Source: Balanoglossus misakiensis
Taxonomy: Eukaryota > Hemichordata
DNA: 64,000 nt
NCBI GenBank assembly: GCA_040954595.2
Contig: CM082585.2
Location: 3,658,001-3,722,000 of the forward strand
Direction: 5' to 3'
Part shown: in pieces, positions 15,001-26,200 of the stretch
Layout of the letters: every line of letters starts with the position of its first letter
Numbering within the stretch: position 1 is the first letter of the stretch
Program-made: the position numbers and the translations under genes
The notes under the pieces: generated by a model
What the model was told of the DNA's origin: nothing
Databases searched by the model: none
The model's input: only the letters and a program-made list of their open reading frames with translations

Positions 15001-18000
15001 AAACAGGCGTGGTATATAACGCTTAGGGATAGGAGAAGGGCGGGCGGAAAGCGGTCGTGTGTCTGAGCTTCTCCGGCGAGACCTCGCACAAATCCCCGAC
15101 GAGTTAGAAAGGGAACTCGTGGTGTCGTTCATTAAACAGGCGTGGTATATAACGCATAGGGATAGGAGAAGGGCGGGCGGAAAGCGGTCGTGTGTCTGAG
15201 CTTCTCCGGCGAGACCTCGCACAAATCCCCGGCGAGTTAGAAAGGGAACTCGCAGTGTCGTTCATTAAGCAGGCGTGGTATATAACGCATAGGGATAGGA
15301 GAAGGGCGGGCGGAGAGCGGTCGTGTGTCTGAGCTTCTCCGGCGAGACCTCGCACAAATCCCCGACGAGTTAGAAAGGGAACTCTTGGTGTCGTTCATTA
15401 AACAGGCGTGGTATATAACGCATAGGGATAGGAGAAGGGCGGGCGGAAAGCGGTCGTGTGTCTGAGCTTCTCCGGCGAGACCTCGCACAAATCCCCGACG
15501 AGTTAGAAAGGGAACTCGTGGTGTCGTTCATTAAACAGGCGTGGTATATAACGCATAGGGATAGAAGAAGGGCGGGCGGAAAGCGGTCGTGTGTCTGAGC
15601 TTCTCCGGCGAGACCTCGCACAAATCCCCGACGAGTTAGAAAGGGAACTCGTGGTGTCGTTCATTAAACAGGCGTGGTATATAACGCATAGGGATAGGAG
15701 AAGGGCGGGCGGAAAGCGGTCGTGTGTCTGAGCTACCCCGGCGAGACCTCGCACAAATCCCCGCCGAGTTAGAAAGGGAACTCGCGGTGTCGTTCATCAA
15801 GCAGGCGTGGTATATAACGCATAGGGATAGGAGAAGGGCGGGCGGAAAGCGGTCGTGTGTCTGAGCTTCTCCGGCGAGACCTCGCACAAATCCCCGACGA
15901 GTTAGAAAGGGAACTCGTGGTGTCGTTCATTAAATAGGCGTGGTATATAACGCATAGGGATAGGAGAAGGGCGGGCGGAAAGCGGTCGTGTGTCTGAGCT
16001 TCCCCGGCGAGACCTCGCACAAATCCCCGCCGAGTTAGAAAGGGAACTCGCTGTGTCGTTCATTAAGCAGGCGTGGTATATAACGCATAGGGATAGGAGA
16101 ATGGCGGAAAGCGGTCGTGTGTCTGAGCTTCCCCGGCGAGACCTCGCACAAATCCCCGACAAGTTAGAAAGGGAACTCGTGGTGTCGTTCATTAAACAGG
16201 CGTGGTATATAACGCTTAGGGATAGGAGAAGGGCGGGCGGAAAGCGGTCGTGTGTCTGAGCTTCTCCGGCGAGACCTCGCACAAATCCCCGACGAGTTAG
16301 AAAGGGAACTCGTGGTGTCGTTCATTAAACAGGCGTGGAATATAACGCATAGGGATAGGAGAAGGGCGGGCGGAAAGCGGTCGTGTGTCTGAGCTTCTCC
16401 GGCGAGACCTCGCACAAATCCCCGCCGAGTTAGAAAGGGAACTCGCGGTGTCGTTCATTAAGCAGGCGTGGTTTATAACGCATAGGGATAGGAGAAGGGC
16501 GGGCGGAAAACGGTCGTGTGTCTGAGCTTCCCCGGCGAGACCTCGCACAAATCACCGCCGAGTTAGAAAAGGAACTCGAGGTGTCGTTCATTAAGCAGGC
16601 GTGGTATATAACGCATAGGGATAGGAGAATGGCTGGCGGAAAGCGGTCGTGTGTCTGAGCTTCCCCGGCGAGACCTCGCACAAATCCCCGACGAGTTAGA
16701 AAGGGAACTCGCAGTGTCGTTCATTAAGCAGGCGTGGTATATAACGCATAGGGATAGGAGAAGGGCGGGCGGAAAGCGGTCGTGTGTCTGAGCTTCCCCG
16801 GCGAGACCTCGCACAAATCCCCGACGAGTTAGAAAGGGAACTCGTGGTGTCGTTCATTAAACAGGCGTGGTATATAACGCATAGGGATAGGAGAAGGGCG
16901 GGCGGAAAGCGGTCGTGTGTCTGAGCTTCTCCGGCGAGACCTCGCACAAATCCCCGCCGAGTTAGAAAGGGAACTCGCGGTGTCGTTCATTAAGCAGGCG
17001 TGGTTTATAACGCATAGGGATAGGAGAAGGGCGGGCGGAAAGCGGTCGTGTGTCTGAGCTTCCCCGGCGAGACCTCGCACAAATCCCCGACGAGTTAGAA
17101 AGGGAACTCGCAGTGTCGTTCATTAAGCAGGCGTGGTATATAACGCATAGGGATAGGAGAAGGGCGGGCGGAAAGCGGTCGTGTGTCTGAGCTTCTCCGG
17201 CGAGACCTCGCACAATTCCCCGACGAGATAGAAAGGGAACTCGCGGTGTCGTTCATTAAGCAGGCGTGGTATATAACGCATAGGGATAGGAGAAGGGCGG
17301 GCGGAAAGCCGTCGTGTGTCTGAGCTTCTCCGGCGAGACCTCGCACAAATCCCCGCCGAGTTAGAAAGGGAACTCGCGGTGTCGTTCATTAAGCAGGCGT
17401 GGGATATAACGCATAGGGAAAGGAGAAGGGCGGGCGGAAAGCAGTCTTGTGTCTGAGCTTCTCCGGCGAGACCTCGCACAAATCCTCGCCGAGTTAGAAA
17501 GGGAACTCGCGGTGTCGTTCATTAAGCAGGCGTGGTTTATAACGCATAGGGATAGGAGAAGGGCGGGCTGTAAGCGGTCGTGTGTCTGAGCTTCTCAGGC
17601 GAGACCTCGCACAAATCCCCGCCGAGTTAGAAAGGGAACTCGCGGTGTCGTTCATTATGCAGGCATGGTATTTAACGCATAGGGATATGAGAAGAGCGGG
17701 CGGAAAGCCGTCGTGTGTCTGAGCTTCCCCGGCGAGACCTCGCAAAAATCCCCGCCGAGTTAGAAAGGGAACTCGCGGTGTCGTTCATTAAGCAGGCGTG
17801 GGATATAACGCATAGGGAAAGGAGAAGGGCGGGCGGAAAGCAGTCTTGTGTCTGAGCTTCTCCGGCGAGACCTCGCACAAATCCCCGACGAGTTAGAAAG
17901 GGAACTCGCGGTGTCGTTCATAAGCAGGCGTGGTATATAACGCATAGGGATAGGAGAATGGCGGAAAGCGGTCGTGTGTCTGAGCTTCCCCGGCGAGACC

Positions 18001-18703
18001 TCGCACAAATCCCAGACGAGTTAGAAAGGGAACTCGTGGTGTCGTTCATAAGCAGGCGTGGTATATAACGCATAGGGATAGGAGAAGGGCGGGCGGAAAG
18101 CAGTCTTGTGTCTGAGCTTCTCCGGCGAGACCTCGCACAAATCCCCGACGAGTTAGAAAGGGAACTCGCGGTGTCGTTCATTAAGCAGGCGTGGGATATA
18201 ACGCATAGGGAAAGGAGAAGGGCGGGCGGAAAGCAGTCTTGTGTCTGAGCTTCTCCGGCGAGACCTCGCACAAATCCCCGACGAGTTAGAAAGGGAACTC
18301 GCAGTGTCGTTCATTAAGCAGGCGTGGTATATAACGTATAGGGATAGGAGAAGGGCGGGCGGAAATCGGTCGTGTGTCTGAGCTTCTCCGGCGAGGCCGC
18401 GCACAAATTCCCGCCGAGTTAGAAAGGGAACTCGAGGTGTCGTTCATTAAGCAGGCGTGGTATATAACGTATAGGGATAGGAGAAGGGCGGGCGGAAAGA
18501 GGTCGTGTGTCTGAGCTTCCCCGGCGAGTCCTCGCACAAATCCCCGACGAGTTAGAAAGGGAACTCGCAGTGTCGTTCATTAAACAGGCGTGGTATATAA
18601 CGTATAGGGATAGGAGAAGGAAAGGGTGGATAGCGGTCGCCTGTTCGTGCTCCCCCGGAAAGACCTCGCACAATTCCCCGACGAGTTAGAAAGGGAACTC
18701 GAA
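1..18703. repeat. 133-bp tandem satellite array, block 1
   Basis: About 140 head-to-tail monomers of 133 bp run unbroken from the window edge. Each monomer has about 56% GC and roughly 14 CpGs, far above the AT-rich DNA to the right. Conserved parts are a 6-bp inverted repeat (CGAGTT, 8-nt loop, AACTCG), the core GGCGTGGTATATAACGC, and the run CTCCGGCGAGACCTCGCAC. Length variants are 129 bp (four bases lost at GGAGAATGGCGG) and 132 bp (one base lost at GGAAACGG). Monomers become more divergent at the right edge (17.4-18.7 kb), as expected when unequal exchange homogenises the centre. Because 133 is not a multiple of 3, open frames of about 83 codons recur on the minus strand; they are repeat by-products. 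No known satellite family is recognised. Confidence 0.97.
2388..14575. repeat. Two adjacent 6,094-bp higher-order repeat units
   Basis: The order of variant monomers from about 2,388 to 8,481 recurs almost exactly from 8,482 to 14,575, a constant shift of 6,094 bp. Diagnostic variants repeat at this spacing: the GGTCGG variant near 3,652 and 9,746, the ATAGAAGAAGG variant near 3,240 and 9,334, and the AAGAAGGCGTGG variant near 6,919 and 13,013. A partial third copy follows at about 14,700-16,280, shifted by 6,227 bp (one extra monomer). Shorter echoes exist inside, such as a 1,193-bp shift (2,388 to 3,581) and a 3,441-bp shift (930-2,250 against 4,371-5,690). The pattern points to recent block duplication by unequal crossing-over. 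Boundaries are accurate to about one monomer. Confidence 0.88.
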
Positions 18704-19980
18704 CTTTTTGGATGCAACTTGAACATATACGTACATACCATGTACAATTGATTGTGGTAGACCATGTGTATAGAGGGATCGTCTCTTGATTTAATGTTGA
18801 GTCTAAATTTGGGCTAAATTTGCCAAATTGAGGCAATTGTGTCTTTCGAATTCCAAAATCATCATTTTAATCAATATCATTTGGCGTATGATGTTTTAAA
18901 TATACATATACATCACCCGAACTCGAAAACAAAACGCGTTACTTATTATCATTTCTGAAAATGACAATTTTAAACCGAAATGTGGCTAAATGGTATTTTT
19001 TAGTGAATTGGGTCTCAATAAGGCTGTTATGTTGGTATCAGCATACTTTTGCTCAAAATTCATTTTTGATACATCATTACATCCTTGATTGTAAAGAAAA
19101 CATTTTTCTAGGTTTTAAATAACTCTTTTAACGGGGAAAATGGCCAGATGACATTTTTTGTGGGGCTAAAAGCCTGCTTTTTCCAATTATCTCCAGTTTT
19201 AATATAAAATTGACCTTCCATAATATCATCAGATCACCGAATATGAATAAAACAGTTTGTTTTTAATTTTGTCTAAAAATGACCTTTGGGGCAAAAAATG
19301 CCCAAAGGGGCGTTTTTATATCTTGAGTAGGGTCAATCAGACTGCTTTTTGGGAATATCCACCAGATTTTACATAGAATAGGCATATTATACGTTATCAG
19401 ATCTCCGAATGTGAAAAAAACAGTTTGTTTTTGTGTTTTCTAAAAATGACCCTTTGAGGCAAAAATGGCCAATTTGTCTCGAGTGGGATCAAAAAGACTG
19501 CTTTTCCTGAAGTCAGCACCAAATTCTAATATGTAGTTGTCATACTCAAATCTCCTATCATCAAGAAAACAGTCTGATGTTAGCTTTTGTCTGAAAATGA
19601 ACTTTTGGGGCAAAAACTTGCCAAAGAGGGACTTTTGTAATGAGAAGCGGTCAATAAAACTTTTTTTTACTAGTAGTCAAATTGTACAATGAATGGGCAT
19701 ATAAATAATCATCAGATCTCCGATTCTAAAGAAAACATTTAGTTTTAATTGTTTTCTTCAGAAAATGACACTTTTTGGGGTAAAAGTGGCCAAATGGCAA
19801 ATTTTGCTTGTGTGACGTCAATCAGACAGCTTTTTTTTAAAATGATGGATAAGCACCGATTTTTACAGAGAATCAACTTTTCATACATCAGCAGGTCTCC
19901 GAGTGTGAAGAAAACAATTTATATTTCTTTTCAAAAAAATTACCTTTGACATCCCCAAAGTGGCCAAAATAACATCTTCT
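18704..19980. repeat. AT-rich diverged tandem-repeat block interrupting the satellite
   Basis: The satellite stops after an AACTCG motif and a block of decayed ~165-bp repeats follows. Recurrent phrases are AAAATGACCTTT, GGGGCAAAAA, TGGCCAAA, TGAGTGGGGTCAATCAGACTG, an ATCAGATCTCCGAAT-type motif, and AAGAAAACAGTTTGTTTTT. Two phrases near its left end, GGATCGTCTC (18,777) and TTTGGGCTAAAT (18,809), recur at 39,477 and 39,508. The block is therefore a diverged relative of the centre and right-arm repeats of the palindromic element (39.4-41.2 kb). No convincing gene is present. Confidence 0.85.
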
Positions 19981-20275
19981 GTATTGAGTACGGCCTAAAC
20001 CCCACACACTCAAGCAGGAAACGGGCTCTTCCTCCCGATTGGCAGGAAACGATGCGCCCGTACAGAGTTGGGCTATTGTAAGCTCCGTCGATCGGTTTCG
20101 CAATCGTTTACACCGGTAAGAACGGGTGCTCAGGGCTTCAACGGGCCTGCTCACATCTTCCCCCGCCAAGGGAGTGGTAAAAGTCCCGTACTCAGAATCG
20201 GATTTGTATGTCCCTCCGCGGGTATGCGCGCCGGAACTATATATAAGGAGAAGTGGACCTTCACAAATTCCCGGT
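19981..20275. other. Unrecognised GC-richer segment joining the two satellite blocks
   Basis: About 295 bp of mostly unique sequence lies between the AT-rich block and the resumed satellite. The last ~40 bp (AGGAGAAGTGGACCTTCACAAATTCCCG, running into GTTCATTAAGCAGG) aligns loosely with the satellite monomer. It lacks about 29 bp that would contain the hairpin motif. A TATATATAAGG tract lies at 20,238. I do not recognise a 5S, tRNA or snRNA gene here. It may be a fragment of a transposon or a strongly diverged satellite relative. Confidence 0.5.
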
Positions 20276-23200
20276 TCATTAAGCAGGCGTGGTATATAAC
20301 ACATAGGGATAGGAGAAGGGCGGGCGGAAAGCGGTCGTGTGTCTGAGCTTCTCCGGCGAGACCTCGCACAAATCCTCGACGAGTTAGAAAGAGAAATCGC
20401 AGTGTCGTTCATTAAGCAGGCGTGGTATATAACGCATAGGGATAGGAGAAGGGCGGGCGGAAAGCGGTCGTGTGTCTGAGCTTCTCCGGCGAGACCTCGC
20501 ACAAATCCCCGACGAGTTAGAAAGAGAACTCGCAGTGTCGTTCATTAAGCAGGCGTGGTATATAACGAATAGGGATAGGAGAAGGGCGGGCGAAAAGCGG
20601 TCGTGTGTCTGAGCTTCTCCGGCGAGACCTCGCACAAATCCCCGCCGAGTTAGAAAGGGAACTCGCGGTGTCGTTCATTAAGCAGGCATGGTATATAACG
20701 CATAGGGATATGAGAAGAGCGGGCGGAAAGCCGTCGTGTGTCTGAGCTTCCCCGGCGAGACCACGCACAAATCCCCGCCGAGTTAGAAAGGGAACTCGTG
20801 ATGTCTTCATTAAGCAGGCGTGGTATATAACGCATAGGGATAGGAGAAGGGCGGGCGGAAAGCCGTCGTGTGTCTGAGCTTCTTGGGCGAGACCTCGCAC
20901 AAATCCCCGACGAGTTAGAAAGGGAACTCGCAGTGTCGTTCATTAAGTAGGCGTGGTATATAACGCATAGGGATTGGGGAAGGGCGGGCGGAAAGCGGTC
21001 GTGTGTCTGAGCTTCTCCGGCGAGACCTCGCACAAATCCTCGCCGAGTTAGAAAGGGAACTCGCGGTGTCGTTCATTAAACAGGCGTGGTATATAACGCA
21101 TAGGGATAGGGATAGGAGAAGGAAAGGGTGGATAGCGGTCGCTGTCTGAGCTTCCCCGGCGAGATCTCGCACAAATCCCCGCCGAGTTAGAAAGGGAAAT
21201 CGAGGTGTCGTTCATTAAGCAGGCGTGGTATATAACGCATAGGGAAAGGAGAAGGGCGGGCGGAAAGCGGTCGTGTGTCTGAGCTTCTCCGGCGAGACCT
21301 CGCACAAATCCCCGACGAGTTAGAAAGGGAACTCGCAGTGTCGTTCATTAAGCAGGCGTGGTATATAACGCATAGGGATAGGAGAAGGGCGGGCGGAAAG
21401 CGGTCGTGTGTCTGAGCTTCCCCGGCGAGTCCTCGCACAAATCCCCGACGAGTTAGAAAGGGAACTCGCAGTGTCGTTCATTAAGCAGGCGTGGTATATA
21501 ACGCATAGGGATAAGAGAAGGGCGGGCGGAAAGCCGTCGTGTGTCTGAGCTTCCCCGGCGAGACCTCGCACAAATCCCCGACGAGTTAGAAAGGGAACTC
21601 GCAGTGTCGTTCATTAAGTAGGCGTGGTATATAACGCATAGGGATAGGAGAATGGCGGGCGGAAAGCGGTCGTGTGTCTGAGCTTCTCCGGCGAGACCTC
21701 GCACAAATCCCCGCCGAGTTAGAAAGGGAACTCGAGGTGTCGTTCATTAAACAGGCGTGGTATATAACGCATAGGGATAGGAGAAGGGCGGGCGGAAAGC
21801 GGTCGTGTGTCTGAGCTACCCCGGCGAGACCTCGCACAAATCCCCGCCGAGTTAGAAAGGGAACTCGAGGTGTCGTTCATTAAACAGGCGTGGTATATAA
21901 CGCATAGGGATAGGAGAAGTGCGGGCGGAAAGCGGTCGTGTGTCTGAGCTACCCCGGCAAGATCTCGCACAAATCCCCACCGATTTAGAAAGGGAACTCG
22001 TGGTGTCGTTCATTAAACAGGCGTGGTATATAACGCATAGGGATAGGAGAAGAGCGGGCGGAAAGCGGTCGTGTGTCTGAGCTTCCCCGGCGAGTCCTCG
22101 CACAAATCCCCGCCGAGTTAGAAAGGGAACTCGCGGTATCGTTCATTAAGCAGGCGTGGTATATAACGCATAGGGATAGGAGAAGGGCGGGCGGAAAGCG
22201 GTCGTGTGTCTTAGCTACCCCGGCGAGACCTCGCACAAATCCCCGCCGAGTTAGAAAGGGAACTCGAGGTGTCGTTCATTAAACAGGCGTGGTATATAAC
22301 GCATAGGGATAGGAGAATGGCGGGCGGAAAGCGGTCGTGTGTCTGAGCTTCCCCGGCGAGTCCTCGCACAAACCCCTGCCGAGTTAGAAAGGGAACTCAC
22401 GGTGTCGTTCATTAAGCAGGCGTGGTATATAACGCATAGGGATAGGAGAAGGACAGGTGAATAGCGGTCGCCTGTCCTAGCTCCCCCGGCGAGACCTTGC
22501 ACAAATCCCCGACGAGTTAGAATGGGAATTCGCGGTGTCGTTCATTAAACAGGCGTGGTATATAACGTATAGGGATTGGAGAAGGACGGGTGGTTAGCGG
22601 TCGCTGTCTGAGCTTCCCCGGCGAGACCTCGCACAAATCCCCGACGAGTTAGAAAGGGAACTCGCGGTGTCGTTCATAAGCAGGCGTGGTATATAACGCA
22701 TAGGGATAGGAGAATGGCGGAAAGCGGTCGTGTGTCTGAGCTTCCCCGGCGAGACCTCGCACAAATCCCAGACGAGTTAGAAAGGGAACTCGTGGTGTCG
22801 TTCATAAGCAGGCGTGGTATATAACGCATAGGGATAGGAGAAGGGCGGGCGGAAAGCGGTCGTGTGTCTGAGCTTCCCTGGCGAGACCTCGCACAAATCC
22901 CCGACGAGTTAGAAAGGGAACTCGTGGTGTCGTTCATTAAGCAGGCGTGGTATATAACGCATAGGGATAGGAGAAGGGCGGGTGGAAAGCGGTCGCTGTC
23001 TGAGCTTCTCCGGCGAGACCTCGCACCAATCCCCGCCGAGTTAGAAAGGGAACTCGCGGTGTCGTCATTTAAGCAGGCGTGGTATATAACGCATAGGGAT
23101 AGGAGAAGGGCGGGCGGAAAGCGGTCTCTGTCTGAGCTTCTCCTGCGAGACCTCGCACCAATCCCCGCCGAGTTAGAAAGGGAACTCGCGGTGTCGTCAT

Positions 23201-26200
23201 TTAAGCAGGCGTGGTATATAACGCATAGGGATAGGAGAAGGGCGGGCGGAAAGCGGTCGCTGTCTGAGCTTCTCCGGCGAGACCTCGCACCAATCCCCGC
23301 CGAGTTAGAAAGGGAACTCGCGGTGTCGTCATTTAAGCAGGCGTGGTATATAACGCATAGGGATAGGAGAAGGGCGGGCGGAAAGCGGTCGCTGTCTGAG
23401 CTTCTCCGGCGAGACCTCGCACCAATCCCCGCCGAGTTAGAAAGGGAACTCGCGGTGTTGTCATTTAAGCAGGCGTGGTATATAACGCATAGGGATAGGA
23501 GAAGGGCGGGCGGAAAGCGGTCGTGTGTCTGAGCTTCCCCGGCGAGACCTCGCACAAATCCCAGACGAGTTAGAAAGGGAACTCGTGGTGTCGTTCATAA
23601 GCAGGCGTTGTATATAACGCATAGGGATAGGAGAAGGGCGGGCGGAAAGCGGTCGTGTGTCTGAGCTTCCCCGGCGAGACCTCGCACAAATCCCCGACGA
23701 GTTAGAAAGGGAACTCGTGGTGTCGTTCATTAAGCAGGCGTGGTATATAACGCATAGGGATAGGAGAAGGGCGGGTGGAAAGCGGTCGCTGTCTGAGCTT
23801 CTCCGGCGAGACCTCGCACCAATCCCCGCCGAGTTAGAAAGGGAACTCGCGGTGTCGTCATTTAAGCAGGCGTGGTATATAACGCATAGGGATAGGAGAA
23901 GGGCGGGCGGAAAGCGGTCGCTGTCTGAGCTTCTCCGGCGAGACCTCGCACCAATCCCCGCCGAGTTAGAAAGGGAACTCGCGGTGTCGTCATTTAAGCA
24001 GGCGTGGTATATAACGCATAGGGATAGGAGAAGGGCGGGCGGAAAGCGGTCGTGTGTCTGAGCTTCTCCGGCGAGACCTCGCACAAATCCCCGACGAGTT
24101 AGAAAGAGAACTCGCAGTGTCGTTCATTAAGCAGGCGTGGTATATAACGAATAGGGATAGGAGAAGGGCGGGCGAAAAGCGGTCGTGTGTCTGAGCTTCT
24201 CCGGCGAGACCTCGCACAAATCCCCGCCGAGTTAGAAAGGGAACTCGCGGTGTCGTTCATTAAGCAGGCATGGTATATAACGCATAGGGATATGAGAAGA
24301 GCGGGCGGAAAGCCGTCGTGTGTCTGAGCTTCCCCGGCGAGACCACGCACAAATCCCCGCCGAGTTAGAAAGGGAACTCGTGATGTCTTCATTAAGCAGG
24401 CGTGGTATATAACGCATAGGGATAGGAGAAGGGCGGGCGGAAAGCCGTCGTGTGTCTGAGCTTCTTGGGCGAGACCTCGCACAAATCCCCGACGAGTTAG
24501 AAAGGGAACTCGCAGTGTCGTTCATTAAGTAGGCGTGGTATATAACGCATAGGGATTGGGGAAGGGCGGGCGGAAAGCGGTCGTGTGTCTGAGCTTCTCC
24601 GGCGAGACCTCGCACAAATCCTCGCCGAGTTAGAAAGGGAACTCGCGGTGTCGTTCATTAAACAGGCGTGGTATATAACGCATAGGGATAGGGATAGGAG
24701 AAGGAAAGGGTGGATAGCGGTCGCTGTCTGAGCTTCCCCGGCGAGATCTCGCACAAATCCCCGCCGAGTTAGAAAGGGAAATCGAGGTGTCGTTCATTAA
24801 GCAGGCGTGGTATATAACGCATAGGGAAAGGAGAAGGGCGGGCGGAAAGCGGTCGTGTGTCTGAGCTTCTCCGGCGAGACCTCGCACAAATCCCCGACGA
24901 GTTAGAAAGGGAACTCGCAGTGTCGTTCATTAAGCAGGCGTGGTATATAACGCATAGGGATAGGAGAAGGGCGGGCGGAAAGCGGTCGTGTGTCTGAGCT
25001 TCCCCGGCGAGTCCTCGCACAAATCCCCGACGAGTTAGAAAGGGAACTCGCAGTGTCGTTCATTAAGCAGGCGTGGTATATAACGCATAGGGATAAGAGA
25101 AGGGCGGGCGGAAAGCCGTCGTGTGTCTGAGCTTCCCCGGCGAGACCTCGCACAAATCCCCGACGAGTTAGAAAGGGAACTCGCAGTGTCGTTCATTAAG
25201 TAGGCGTGGTATATAACGCATAGGGATAGGAGAATGGCGGGCGGAAAGCGGTCGTGTGTCTGAGCTTCTCCGGCGAGACCTCGCACAAATCCCCGCCGAG
25301 TTAGAAAGGGAACTCGAGGTGTCGTTCATTAAACAGGCGTGGTATATAACGCATAGGGATAGGAGAAGGGCGGGCGGAAAGCGGTCGTGTGTCTGAGCTA
25401 CCCCGGCGAGACCTCGCACAAATCCCCGCCGAGTTAGAAAGGGAACTCGAGGTGTCGTTCATTAAACAGGCGTGGTATATAACGCATAGGGATAGGAGAA
25501 GTGCGGGCGGAAAGCGGTCGTGTGTCTGAGCTACCCCGGCAAGATCTCGCACAAATCCCCACCGATTTAGAAAGGGAACTCGTGGTGTCGTTCATTAAAC
25601 AGGCGTGGTATATAACGCATAGGGATAGGAGAAGAGCGGGCGGAAAGCGGTCGTGTGTCTGAGCTTCCCCGGCGAGTCCTCGCACAAATCCCCGCCGAGT
25701 TAGAAAGGGAACTCGCGGTATCGTTCATTAAGCAGGCGTGGTATATAACGCATAGGGATAGGAGAAGGGCGGGCGGAAAGCGGTCGTGTGTCTTAGCTAC
25801 CCCGGCGAGACCTCGCACAAATCCCCGCCGAGTTAGAAAGGGAACTCGAGGTGTCGTTCATTAAACAGGCGTGGTATATAACGCATAGGGATAGGAGAAT
25901 GGCGGGCGGAAAGCGGTCGTGTGTCTGAGCTTCCCCGGCGAGTCCTCGCACAAACCCCTGCCGAGTTAGAAAGGGAACTCACGGTGTCGTTCATTAAGCA
26001 GGCGTGGTATATAACGCATAGGGATAGGAGAAGGACAGGTGAATAGCGGTCGCCTGTCCTAGCTCCCCCGGCGAGACCTTGCACAAATCCCCGACGAGTT
26101 AGAATGGGAATTCGCGGTGTCGTTCATTAAACAGGCGTGGTATATAACGTATAGGGATTGGAGAAGGACGGGTGGTTAGCGGTCGCTGTCTGAGCTTCCC

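Noticed and set aside
1-18703. Possible CRISPR array because of regular repeats
   Set aside because: There are no unique spacers between the repeats, the unit is 133 bp, and the sequence is animal-type DNA.
19981-20275. 5S rRNA, snRNA or LTR fragment
   Set aside because: I could not match it to any conserved RNA gene, and no paired LTR, primer site or coding remnant is visible.
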